Below, piece after piece: positions 16,369 through 24,136 of a DNA stretch of 64,000 bases; the stretch's first letter is position 1, and each line of letters starts with the position of its first letter. Origin of the DNA: G025836975 sp040391135 (lineage in GTDB: Bacteria > Pseudomonadota > Gammaproteobacteria > Burkholderiales > Burkholderiaceae_B); NCBI GenBank assembly GCA_040391135.1, contig JBEBYL010000008.1:101222-165221 (forward strand). Reading direction: 5' to 3'. The translations under genes and the position numbers were made by a program. The notes under the pieces were generated by a model. It did not search any database. It was not told the origin of the DNA and saw nothing but the letters and a program-made list of their open reading frames with translations.

Positions 16369-18462
16369 ATGAATCGATTTCTTCATTTTCTTGTATTCGC
16401 GGTGGGCCTGGCCGGCGTCTGCTGGATCGGCGCCGGCTACCTGGCTTCGAACCCGCTGGCTCTGGCGGTCACTGCGCTCATTGCCGCCGTCTACCTGGCC
16501 GGTGCGCTGGAGCTATATCGCTATCAGCAGTCCACGTCCACGCTGACAGCGGCGCTGGCGGACCTTTCCGAGTCTCCGGCCAGCCTGGACGATTGGCTTT
16601 CCAGGCTTCATCCGGGCTTGCGCACATCGGTGCGTCAGCGCATCGAGGGCGATCGGGTCGGTTTGCCAGGGCCGGCGTTGACGCCGTATCTCGTGGGACT
16701 GCTGGTTTTGCTGGGCATGCTGGGTACGTTCCTGGGCATGGTTGCCACCTTGCGGGGTACCGGATTGGCGCTGGAGGGCGCCACCGACCTGCAGGCGATC
16801 CGTGCGTCGCTGGCCGCGCCCGTCAAGGGGCTGGGATTCGCATTCGGCACATCGGTCGCTGGCGTCGCCACGTCGGCGATGCTTGGGCTTTTGTCCGCTT
16901 TGTGCCGGCGCGAGCGCATTCGGGCGGCTCAAATGCTCGATACAAAAATCGCAACGGCATTGCGGGTTTATTCGCCGGCTCATCAGCGTGATGAGAGCTT
17001 CACGCTTTTGCGGCAGCAGACCCAAGGCATGGCTGCCGTGGTGGACAAATTGCAAGCCATGATGACGGCCATGGAAAGGCAGGACCGGGTATTGAGCGAA
17101 GGATTGTCGGCCCGTCAGGACGATTTCCATGCCAAGGCCGAGGCCGCTTACGTGCGTCTGGCCGGCTCAGTGGAACAATCCTTAAGGGAAAGCGTGGCAG
17201 AGGGGGCCCGCGCCGCCGCCACGGCGGTCCAGCCCATTGTCGAAACCACAATGGCCGGCCTTGCCCGGGATACCGCGGCGTTGCATGATACGGTCACGCA
17301 GGCTGTGCAGCGGCAATTGGATGGCTTGTCCACTCGTTTCGAAGCCTCGTCGGCCACGGTGGCGGATATCTGGAAAGACGCATTGGCCGAACATCAGCGC
17401 GCCAGCGACTCGCTGGCGGGCGACCTGCGCTTGTCGCTGGATGGCTACTCGCAAACTTTCGAACAGCGCTCCGCCAGCCTGCTGGACCAGGTTTCCGCCC
17501 GCATGGAGGCAACGGCAAGCTCGATGTCGCAGGCATGGGACACGGCCCTGTCCCGGCATGAGAGTGCCAGCGGGAAGCTTGCAAGCGACAACCAGCTTGC
17601 CCTGACGTCTACGGTGTCGGCTTTTGAACAGCATTCCGCATCGCTCGTGCGTACCGTGGACCAATCGCAGAGCGAACTGCGCGCGCAATGGATGGCGCAG
17701 GATGAGCAGCGGCTGGCGGCATGGAACAGCGCGCTGGACGCTACGTCGGCAGCGCTGCTGCGCAAGTGGGACGAGGCGGGTAGCCAGGCGGCGGAACGCC
17801 AGCGGCAGCTGTGCGAATCCTGGGTGCAAGCCGCGGACAATGTGGCAGCGCAGGCCCAGGCGCAGGCCAGCGGCACCCTTGCGCAGATCGCGGGGTTGAT
17901 CCAAACCGCTGAAGAGGCTCCCAAAGCCGCGGCCGGCCTGGTGGCTGAAGTACGCCAGGCCTTTTCCGACAGCATGGCGCGCGACAACACCATGCTCGAA
18001 GAGCGCAACCGTCTGCTCGAAACGCTCGGCACCCTGCTCGACGCCGTGAACCACGCCTCGTCGGAGCAGCGCGGGGCGGTCGATGCCTTGCTTGCCGGCT
18101 CGGCGGATATGCTGGATCGGGTCGGCGCTCAATTCACCGAGAAGCTGCGGGCCGAAGCCGATGGGCTGGGCAACGTCGCCGCGCAGCTTACCGGCAGCGC
18201 CGTCGAAGTCGCGAGCCTGGGAGAAGCCTTCGGGGCCGCCGTGCAATCGTTCGGCCAGTCGAATGCCGCCCTGATGGAGCACCTGCAGCGCATCGAAGCG
18301 GTGCTCGACAAGTCGATTGCGCGCAGCGACGAACAGTTGGCTTATTACGTGGCGCAGGCGAAAGAGGTCATAGACCTGAGCATCATGTCGCAGAAGCAGA
18401 TCATCGAAGAACTACAGCAAATGGCTGGCCGGCAGGCATCCGCCGGCCCGGTATCGGCATGA
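16369..18462 (+). CDS. DUF802 protein: MotA/ExbB-like channel with long cytoplasmic tail
   Basis: This 697-residue membrane protein has helices at about 4-25, 29-49, 106-128 and 154-178. The last two carry the MotA/TolQ/ExbB channel signature: GMLGTFLGMVATLRGTGLAL and GLGFAFGTSVAGVATSAML. About 500 residues of predicted alpha-helix follow, rich in Ala, Gln and Ser. Two tandem units start at Trp335 and Trp390 (W-DAL...H..AS..LA.D...L...FEQ.SASL). The family is DUF802. The plan, four helices then a very long intracellular helical tail, is that of ZorA in Zorya defence systems. It overlaps the OmpA-like gene by four bases, as expected for a stator pair. The function is unproven. Confidence 0.82.
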   Translation: MNRFLHFLVFAVGLAGVCWIGAGYLASNPLALAVTALIAAVYLAGALELYRYQQSTSTLTAALADLSESPASLDDWLSRLHPGLRTSVRQRIEGDRVGLPGPALTPYLVGLLVLLGMLGTFLGMVATLRGTGLALEGATDLQAIRASLAAPVKGLGFAFGTSVAGVATSAMLGLLSALCRRERIRAAQMLDTKIATALRVYSPAHQRDESFTLLRQQTQGMAAVVDKLQAMMTAMERQDRVLSEGLSARQDDFHAKAEAAYVRLAGSVEQSLRESVAEGARAAATAVQPIVETTMAGLARDTAALHDTVTQAVQRQLDGLSTRFEASSATVADIWKDALAEHQRASDSLAGDLRLSLDGYSQTFEQRSASLLDQVSARMEATASSMSQAWDTALSRHESASGKLASDNQLALTSTVSAFEQHSASLVRTVDQSQSELRAQWMAQDEQRLAAWNSALDATSAALLRKWDEAGSQAAERQRQLCESWVQAADNVAAQAQAQASGTLAQIAGLIQTAEEAPKAAAGLVAEVRQAFSDSMARDNTMLEERNRLLETLGTLLDAVNHASSEQRGAVDALLAGSADMLDRVGAQFTEKLRAEADGLGNVAAQLTGSAVEVASLGEAFGAAVQSFGQSNAALMEHLQRIEAVLDKSIARSDEQLAYYVAQAKEVIDLSIMSQKQIIEELQQMAGRQASAGPVSA

Positions 18463-19103
18463 GCGGGGAACTGGATACCGGCGTCGAGCCGACCGCGCCG
18501 GTATGGGCCGTCTTCGGCGATCTGATGTCCGTGTTGCTGGGCGCCTTCGTGCTCGTCCTGGTGGGCGTCATCGGCGTGCAACTGGAACTCTCGGCCAGGC
18601 TGGACCATGAAATCCAGCAACGCCAGGAGGAGACCCAGCGCCGCAAGACGCTGGAGCAGGCGCTTGCCAGACCGTTGGCGGAGGGCAGGGTGACCTTGGT
18701 GGACGGGCGCATCGGAATCAGCGGCAGCGTGCTGTTTGCGCTGAACTCCGCCAATCTGCAATCCGAAGGCCGCGACGTGTTGCGGTCCCTGGTCGGGCCG
18801 CTGTCCGATTACCTGCGATCCCACGATCAGGTCCTCATGGTCAGCGGCTTCACCGACGATCAACCCGTACACGAGGGCAATCGAAAATTTGCGGACAATT
18901 GGGAGCTCTCGGCCCAGCGCGCCCTGACCGTAACGCGTGCCCTGATCGACGAAGGCATCCCGTCCTCGTCGGTTTTCGCGGCCGCATTCGGCGCCCAGCA
19001 ACCCGTGGCGCCGAACGCCGATGAAGAAGGGCGGGCTCGCAACCGGCGTGTTGAAATTGCGCCTATTGCCAAACCGTCCGCCACAGCGGTGCCACATGGA
19101 TAG
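18459..19103 (+). CDS. OmpA/MotB-like peptidoglycan-anchored stator subunit
   Basis: The 214-residue protein has a short cytoplasmic tail, one membrane helix (about 17-42) opening with FGDLMSVLLGAFVLVLV, and a C-terminal OmpA domain (about 85-210) with the peptidoglycan-binding pattern GFTDDQP, NWELSAQRALTV and NRRVEI. Asp21 sits where MotB, ExbD, TolR and ZorB carry the ion-binding aspartate, which argues for an ion-driven motor unit with the upstream DUF802 protein. Its ATG lies in the last codons of that gene, and its end overlaps the next gene by eight bases. No flagellar, Tol or TonB genes are nearby. Confidence 0.88.
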   Translation: MSGELDTGVEPTAPVWAVFGDLMSVLLGAFVLVLVGVIGVQLELSARLDHEIQQRQEETQRRKTLEQALARPLAEGRVTLVDGRIGISGSVLFALNSANLQSEGRDVLRSLVGPLSDYLRSHDQVLMVSGFTDDQPVHEGNRKFADNWELSAQRALTVTRALIDEGIPSSSVFAAAFGAQQPVAPNADEEGRARNRRVEIAPIAKPSATAVPHG

Positions 19104-19755
19104 CCAGGTCGTAAGCGAAGCGGAAACGCTGCTCGCCGCTTGGCGCGAGCGCGGCTTCGATCGCCTGGATCCTGTCCGCTACCATTTCATCGAAGCCTTG
19201 GCCAAGCGGGCCGGCACCCACAGCGGCGAGGCGCGGCGGCTTCTGGACCAGAGGCTGTCCGAACTGCTGCAAGCCTATCGGGACCGCGGCGCGGGCCATA
19301 CAGACGATAGCGGGGCGGCCACGGACAAAGCTGTAAGGGACTGCGGCGCACACTCCGGATCCCTGGCCGGACTTGCCTCTTACATCGCCAGCCAGGCGCC
19401 AAAGGGCGGCGTGGCCCTTGAGATTCATGATCCGGGCAGCCAGGACGCCTCGCATTCCGAACTCTCGGCCATCGATTATTTCAGGGACGTCTGGTCCAGA
19501 GTCGGTGCCCGGCAATTGCTGCGGCAGTCGCAGGCGCAAGTGCCCGAAAACGCCGGCCCCCTTAATTCGACCAACCTGGTCCACCGCTCGCTTGCCCTGA
19601 TGCGCGATCTGTCCCCCGAGTACCTTCACCACTTCCTGTCCTATGTCGACGCCCTGTCCTGGATGGAGCAGTTGAGCGATGGCGGAACGCCGGTGGGTAA
19701 AGAAGGATCTTCCGCGCCGGCGGTCAAGAAAGCGCCGCGCGGCAGGCAACGCTAG
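19096..19755 (+). CDS. DUF2894 family protein, last gene of the stator-like operon
   Basis: This soluble 219-residue protein has no membrane segment. The N-terminal helices (AWRERGFDRLDPVRYHFIEALAKRAGTHSGEARRLLDQRL, about 14-56) are followed by a variable linker and a conserved block around YFRDVWSRVGARQLLRQSQAQVPENAGPLNSTNLVHRSLALMRDLSPEYLHHFLSYVDALSWM (about 134-200), with a basic tail. It matches the uncharacterised DUF2894 family. It starts eight bases inside the OmpA-like gene, so its translation is probably coupled to the stator pair. Function unknown. Confidence 0.8.
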   Translation: MDSQVVSEAETLLAAWRERGFDRLDPVRYHFIEALAKRAGTHSGEARRLLDQRLSELLQAYRDRGAGHTDDSGAATDKAVRDCGAHSGSLAGLASYIASQAPKGGVALEIHDPGSQDASHSELSAIDYFRDVWSRVGARQLLRQSQAQVPENAGPLNSTNLVHRSLALMRDLSPEYLHHFLSYVDALSWMEQLSDGGTPVGKEGSSAPAVKKAPRGRQR

Positions 19756-19784
19756 CGTTTTCTGAACATAGATAAGGAGTCCCA

Positions 19785-20135
19785 ATGTCATTTGAAGGAA
19801 GCTGTCACTGCGGAGCCGTTCAATTCAAGGTCGACGCCCAAGTTCCCACCCAAGCCATCAGCTGCAATTGCTCTCATTGCCTGCGCAAAGGATTCTTGCT
19901 GTCATTTTTTCCGGCGGAGCAATTCACATTGACGCAGGGCGAAGAGGCGCTGCGCTCCTACAAATTCAACACCCACAAGATCGCCCACCGCTTTTGCCAG
20001 ATCTGCGGCACCCAGCCTTTCGCCTACGGGGCGAACCCGGACGGATCCGAAGTGCGCGCCGTAAATCTGCGCTGCGTGCCGTCGATAGATCTGAGTGCGC
20101 TGGAACTGCAGCACTACGATGGCGCGAAGGCATAG
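19785..20135 (+). CDS. GFA-family (glutathione-dependent formaldehyde-activating-like) zinc protein
   Basis: This 116-residue protein carries the Mss4-like zinc cysteine pattern: GSCHCGAVQF near 6-15, NCSHC near 29-33 and FCQICGTQPF near 70-79. The family name derives from a formaldehyde-glutathione enzyme, but most members, including short ones like this, have no proven activity. The start follows AAGGAG. It is preceded by the DUF2894 gene (29-base gap) and could be read with it, but nothing links their roles. Confidence 0.88.
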   Translation: MSFEGSCHCGAVQFKVDAQVPTQAISCNCSHCLRKGFLLSFFPAEQFTLTQGEEALRSYKFNTHKIAHRFCQICGTQPFAYGANPDGSEVRAVNLRCVPSIDLSALELQHYDGAKA

Positions 20136-20266
20136 ACGGGCAGGTCTTGATTTTCCGAGAGACCGCTGTTTTCTGCTGGTTGTTATTAAGCTATTAAACG
20201 CGGGCGTCCAATAAAAGACGGCTCCATCCGCCTGAATTGAATTTTCGTTGAGGTTCATATGCAGCC

Positions 20267-20464
20267 GGCGCCTGTGCGCCTGGGTGGTTCCGGCGTTTAG
20301 GCGTGCGCCGCGTGCTTCCGTAGGGAACGCGGGGGGTGTCGGCGGGCGCTGTCTGACCGTAGCGGCACGCAGTGACGCGCAGGGAGTTCGCCCGCCGCCC
20401 GCGTGGACGAGGAAGACGCGGAAGCAAGCACGCCGTGCCGGAACCACCCAGGCGCACAGGCGCC
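20267..20464 (+). repeat. long-hairpin interspersed repeat, copy 1
   Basis: A perfect 28-bp inverted repeat (20267-20294 with 20437-20464) encloses a 142-bp core. The core itself folds back: GGCGTGC with GCACGCC, TGCTTCCG with CGGAAGCA, CGCGGG with CCCGCG, and CGGCGGGCG with CGCCCGCCG. The whole element is therefore one long imperfect hairpin. A second copy in opposite orientation lies at 39613-39814. The cores differ at only four positions. The innermost nine bases of the arms are shared (GGTTCCGGC), and the outer part of the arms differs but is perfectly paired in each copy. Short conserved flanks are TATGCAGCCG (20258-20267) and GCGTGTTCA (20466-20474). It sits between convergent genes. 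I see no credible protein in it. Confidence 0.9.
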
Positions 20465-20580
20465 TGCGTGTTCAGTGAAAGAGACGCCTGCGTGTTCAGT
20501 GAAAGAGACGCCTGCGTGTTCAGTGAAAGAGACGCCTGCGTGTTCAGTGAAAGAGACGCCGGCGTGTTCAGTGAAAGAGA
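20461..20580 (+). repeat. five tandem copies of a 24-bp unit
   Basis: Five head-to-tail 24-base units begin at 20461, 20485, 20509, 20533 and 20557. Each starts CGCCTGCGTGTTCAG and ends TGAAAGAGA. The first four are identical and the fifth has one T-to-G change. The first unit overlaps the right arm of the hairpin repeat, and every unit contains its right-hand flank motif GCGTGTTCA. There are no spacers, so it is not a CRISPR array. It looks like local amplification of the element's end. Confidence 0.95.
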
Positions 20581-20618
20581 ATAACCGTCAGGACATCAGG
20601 CAACAGATAATCCGGCCA

Positions 20619-21305
20619 TCAAGACTCCATTCCAGGCGGCGGATTCAACTCCAGCTCATCCTTCCCATAGAATTTGATCCCGATCTTGATCCGCTCGCGC
20701 CCCTGCTCCCGGCGGTGCCGATTCGTATCGCGCAGCGAATACACACACCCGCAATATTCCTGCTGATAGAACTCCTCGCGCTTGCTGATCTCTATCATCC
20801 GGGCCGACCCGCCGCCCTTGCGCCAGTTGTACGTCCAGTAGACCAGCTCCGGATACCGGGCCGCTGCCCGCTCCCCGCAGCCGTTGATCTGATTCATGTC
20901 CTTCCAGCGCGAAATCCCCAGCGAACTGGTAATCGTATCGAAACCATGCTCGTGCGCATACAGCGCCGTGCGCTCGAACCGCATATCGAAGCAAACCGTG
21001 CAGCGCTGCCCGCGTTCGGGCTCGTTCTCCAGGCCCTTGACCCGCTCGAACCAATTGTCGCGGTCATAATCCGCATCGATGAACTCAATGCCGTGCTGCT
21101 CGGCGAAACGGATATTCTCGTTCTTGCGGATCTCGTATTCGCGGTCCGGGTGAATATTCGGGTTGTAGAAATAAATGGAATAGTCAATGCCCGAAGCCGT
21201 CATGGCTTCCATGACCTCGCCGGAACAGGGCGCGCAGCAGGAATGCATCAGCACCTTCTTGCGATGGTCGGGCAGGACAAGTTTAGGGCGTTGAACGTCG
21301 GTCAT
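20619..21305 (-). CDS. queH: epoxyqueuosine reductase QueH
   Basis: QueH (formerly DUF208) reduces epoxyqueuosine to queuosine in tRNA, a non-orthologous replacement for QueG. The 228-residue protein has the N-terminal HSCCAPCSGE motif (Cys23, Cys24, Cys27), the RCTVCFDMRFERTA segment near 101-114 and the late YCGCVYSL motif near 192-199, together supplying the iron-sulfur and metal cysteines of the family. It is transcribed alone, with glnE upstream on the same strand 53 bases away. With queF at the left edge it shows the strain makes queuosine. Confidence 0.94.
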   Translation of the reverse strand: MTDVQRPKLVLPDHRKKVLMHSCCAPCSGEVMEAMTASGIDYSIYFYNPNIHPDREYEIRKNENIRFAEQHGIEFIDADYDRDNWFERVKGLENEPERGQRCTVCFDMRFERTALYAHEHGFDTITSSLGISRWKDMNQINGCGERAAARYPELVYWTYNWRKGGGSARMIEISKREEFYQQEYCGCVYSLRDTNRHRREQGRERIKIGIKFYGKDELELNPPPGMES

Positions 21306-21358
21306 GGCAATAGCGCGCCGTCGCGGCGGCGCATGAAATAAATCGATAAAGGACTATT

Positions 21359-24136
21359 TTAGTCGCCTATCACCAGATTCCAAAGTTGCCTTACCGCCAC
21401 GCGCTCCTTCTCGAACTGATCGCTGGCCACACGCGCCTTCTCGGCTCCCTGCAAGCGCAAGGCGTGCTGCCGCTTGCGGAACTCCCGGTAGGCGTCGGCC
21501 GCCTGGCCGGCCAGATCGGCCGGGATCAGCCCCGCTTCGGAGGCCAGGCGCAGCAGGGTGATATTGCCCAGGTTGTCCAGCAGCTCGGGATGGCGGTGCG
21601 AATGGCAGAGCACCAGATACTGCGTCATGAATTCCACATCGACCATGCCGCCGCGATCATGCTTCAGGTCGAAATCCCCGGTGGGATTGGGGTGGCCGGC
21701 GCTGATTTTCTCGCGCATGGCGCGCACTTCATTTTTCAGCATTTCGGGATCGCGCGGCAGTAGCATCACTTGCCGGCGAATATCCTCGAACCGGCGCCCT
21801 ATGGTTTCGTCGCCCACCACGAAGCGCGCACGGGTAATCGCCTGATGCTCCCATGCCCAGGCATGCTGCGTCTGGTACTGCGAGAAGGCATCCACCGATA
21901 CGGCCAGCAGGCCCGCATCGCCATCGGGCCGCAGCCGCAGATCGATCTCGTACAGGCGGCCCGAAGACGTCATGGTGGACAGCCAGGATGCCATGCGGCG
22001 CCCCAGCTTGGCGTAGATTTCGCTGGCTTCGTCATTGGGATCGTCGTACAGGAAAACCAAGTCCAGATCGGACGCATAGCCGATTTCTTTGCCGCCCAGC
22101 TTACCGTAGGCGATGATGGCGAAATGGGGCGGCGCAAGGGCGCCGGCCGGCTTTCCGCGCGGCTGCACCAGCGGCCAGACCCGGGTGATGGTCTCCGCCA
22201 GCATCATGTCGGCAAGGGCCGACAGCCGATCGGCCAGGTGTTCCACCGTCAGGACGCCTTCCAGGTCCTGGGCCAGCAGCTGGAAGGTGATCTGATGCTG
22301 GATGTCGCGCATCAGGTTCATCTGCTGTTCGACGTCGGGCCGGCCATCGGGCAGGATGCAGGCGTCCAGCTCACTGTGCATCTGGCGGGCGATCTGCTCG
22401 AAAGCGGGCGGCTCCAGCAAGGACCGCCATTCGATCAGGCTGTCCAGCAGGATGGGATAGCGGCTAAGGTATTGCGAGGCCCAGGGGCTGGCGCCGACGA
22501 TGCGCGCGACCCGGGCCAGGGTTTCGGGATATTCGGCCAGCAGGGCAAGGTAGGCGCTGCGCTGGGCAATGTGCTCGACCAAGTCCAGAAGCCGTACCGC
22601 CGTGGCGTGGGGATCGCCGGTTTTTCCGGCGGCGCTGACGATGGCCGGCAAAAGCGCTTCGACACGCTTGCGGCTGGTGGACGGCAAGCTGCGGATGCGG
22701 TGTCCGTCCAACAATGAATCGACCCGTTCGCATATGGTGTCGGGGCGCTCGCCGATTGTTTGCTGAATGTGCTCGGCCAGATCGGCGCAGGGCGCTTCGG
22801 ACTGGTTGCCCAGGGCGGCGCCCGCATCGTCGTTGTCGCCCATGCCCGCAATGCGGAACGCGTCGCGGAAGGTCTGCGCCACGAAGGCGCGATGCTCCGA
22901 CAGTGCCGCTTCGAACTCCGGCTGGGGCATGCCCATGGCCTGGGCCAGGCCGGCGCAGCCTTCCTTGTCGCGCGGCAGCAGATGAGTTTGCTCATCTTCC
23001 CGGTATTGCAGCAAATGTTCGACGCGCCTAAGAAAGTCATAGGCCAGGGCCAGCTTGTCCGCCACTTCGGCCGCGATCACGCCCGCTTCTTTCTGCTTGC
23101 GCAAGGCATTCAGCAATCCGCGCTGTTGCAACGAAGGGATGCGGCCGCCGCGTATCAGCTGGTTTAGCTGGACGACGAATTCTATTTCGCGGATGCCGCC
23201 TTCGCCCAGCTTGATATTGTGCACGGTGTCGACGCCGTTGCGGGCCAAGGCGCGCCGCTGCCAATCCAGCCGTATCCGTTCGCGCAGGCCGCGCAATGCC
23301 GCCAAGGCGTCGAAATCGAAATACTTGCGATAGACGAAGGGCGTGCGAAGGGCTTCAAGCTGCTCCAGCTGGCTTGCCGGGCGGCTTGCGGCGAAGGCCT
23401 GGCAGGGGATGATCCGGCCCTTCAGCCAGGCATAGCGCTCCCATTCCCGCCCCTGGGCCACCAGGTAATTTTCCAGGGCGTCCAGGCTCCAGGCCAAAGG
23501 CCCCGAGTCGCCGTCCGGCCGCAGGCGCAGATCGGTACGGAAAACCTGGCCGTATTGATCGATTTCAGACAGGATGGGCATCATCCGCTGGGTGACGCGC
23601 CCATAGAATTCGTGATGGCTGATCTTGCGCCGTCCGGTGGTTTCGCCTTCTTCGCCGTATAGCATGATAAGGTCGATATCGGACGACACATTCAATTCCT
23701 TGCCGCCCAGTTTTCCCATGCCCACGATCAGCAATTCCTGGGGCAGGCCGGTGGTCGGGTCTATGGGCTCGCCATGGGTTTCGGCCAGGTTCGAGGCAAC
23801 GCTTCGATAGGCTTGCGCCACGGCTAGGTCGGCCAGCGCCGACATCGCCGCAACGACTTCCCCCAGGGGCGCGCTGCCGTTGATATCGCGCACCAGCGCA
23901 GTGAAGAACACGCGCTCGCGCAGTTGACGCAACACCCGCCGCACATCGTCAATGGCCAGCGCCTTGCCGGAAGGCCCGCCGTTCAGTTCCTCGAACCAGT
24001 CGTGGACCGATTTCGGGGTAAGCGGGTGGGCGGCCGCCGCGGTCAGCCATTCCTGAAAAGGATGGTTGGCGCCGATCTTGCGGCGCAACGCGCCGGACCA
24101 GCGCAATGCCGGCTCTAATATAATGGCTTCGGACAT
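21359..24136 (-). CDS. glnE: bifunctional glutamine synthetase adenylyltransferase/deadenylase
   Basis: GlnE attaches and removes AMP on glutamine synthetase in response to PII protein and glutamine. The 925 residues (E. coli 946) contain two nucleotidyltransferase domains: the N-terminal deadenylase with GMGKLGGKELNVSSDIDLIM (about 157-176) and the C-terminal adenylyltransferase with AYGKLGGKEIGYASDLDLVFLYD (about 680-702). Both have the metal-binding D-x-D pair, and a helical linker joins them. The start at 24136 gives a family-like N-terminus. It lies head to head with the YhdP-like gene, and the two starts may overlap. Confidence 0.97.
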   Translation of the reverse strand: MSEAIILEPALRWSGALRRKIGANHPFQEWLTAAAAHPLTPKSVHDWFEELNGGPSGKALAIDDVRRVLRQLRERVFFTALVRDINGSAPLGEVVAAMSALADLAVAQAYRSVASNLAETHGEPIDPTTGLPQELLIVGMGKLGGKELNVSSDIDLIMLYGEEGETTGRRKISHHEFYGRVTQRMMPILSEIDQYGQVFRTDLRLRPDGDSGPLAWSLDALENYLVAQGREWERYAWLKGRIIPCQAFAASRPASQLEQLEALRTPFVYRKYFDFDALAALRGLRERIRLDWQRRALARNGVDTVHNIKLGEGGIREIEFVVQLNQLIRGGRIPSLQQRGLLNALRKQKEAGVIAAEVADKLALAYDFLRRVEHLLQYREDEQTHLLPRDKEGCAGLAQAMGMPQPEFEAALSEHRAFVAQTFRDAFRIAGMGDNDDAGAALGNQSEAPCADLAEHIQQTIGERPDTICERVDSLLDGHRIRSLPSTSRKRVEALLPAIVSAAGKTGDPHATAVRLLDLVEHIAQRSAYLALLAEYPETLARVARIVGASPWASQYLSRYPILLDSLIEWRSLLEPPAFEQIARQMHSELDACILPDGRPDVEQQMNLMRDIQHQITFQLLAQDLEGVLTVEHLADRLSALADMMLAETITRVWPLVQPRGKPAGALAPPHFAIIAYGKLGGKEIGYASDLDLVFLYDDPNDEASEIYAKLGRRMASWLSTMTSSGRLYEIDLRLRPDGDAGLLAVSVDAFSQYQTQHAWAWEHQAITRARFVVGDETIGRRFEDIRRQVMLLPRDPEMLKNEVRAMREKISAGHPNPTGDFDLKHDRGGMVDVEFMTQYLVLCHSHRHPELLDNLGNITLLRLASEAGLIPADLAGQAADAYREFRKRQHALRLQGAEKARVASDQFEKERVAVRQLWNLVIGD

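Noticed and set aside
15610..19755. A complete Zorya defence system
   Set aside because: The motor pair is alike in architecture, but no ZorC, ZorD (helicase) or ZorE (nuclease) gene is adjacent, and flanking genes are housekeeping. It is reported as Zorya-like only.
20461..20580. CRISPR array
   Set aside because: The five 24-bp units abut one another with no spacers, and no cas genes are present.
20248..20584. Small proteins encoded within the hairpin repeat and the 24-bp array (on both strands)
   Set aside because: Frames are open because of base composition. They lack ribosome binding sites, and the similar peptides in the two copies follow from the repeated DNA.
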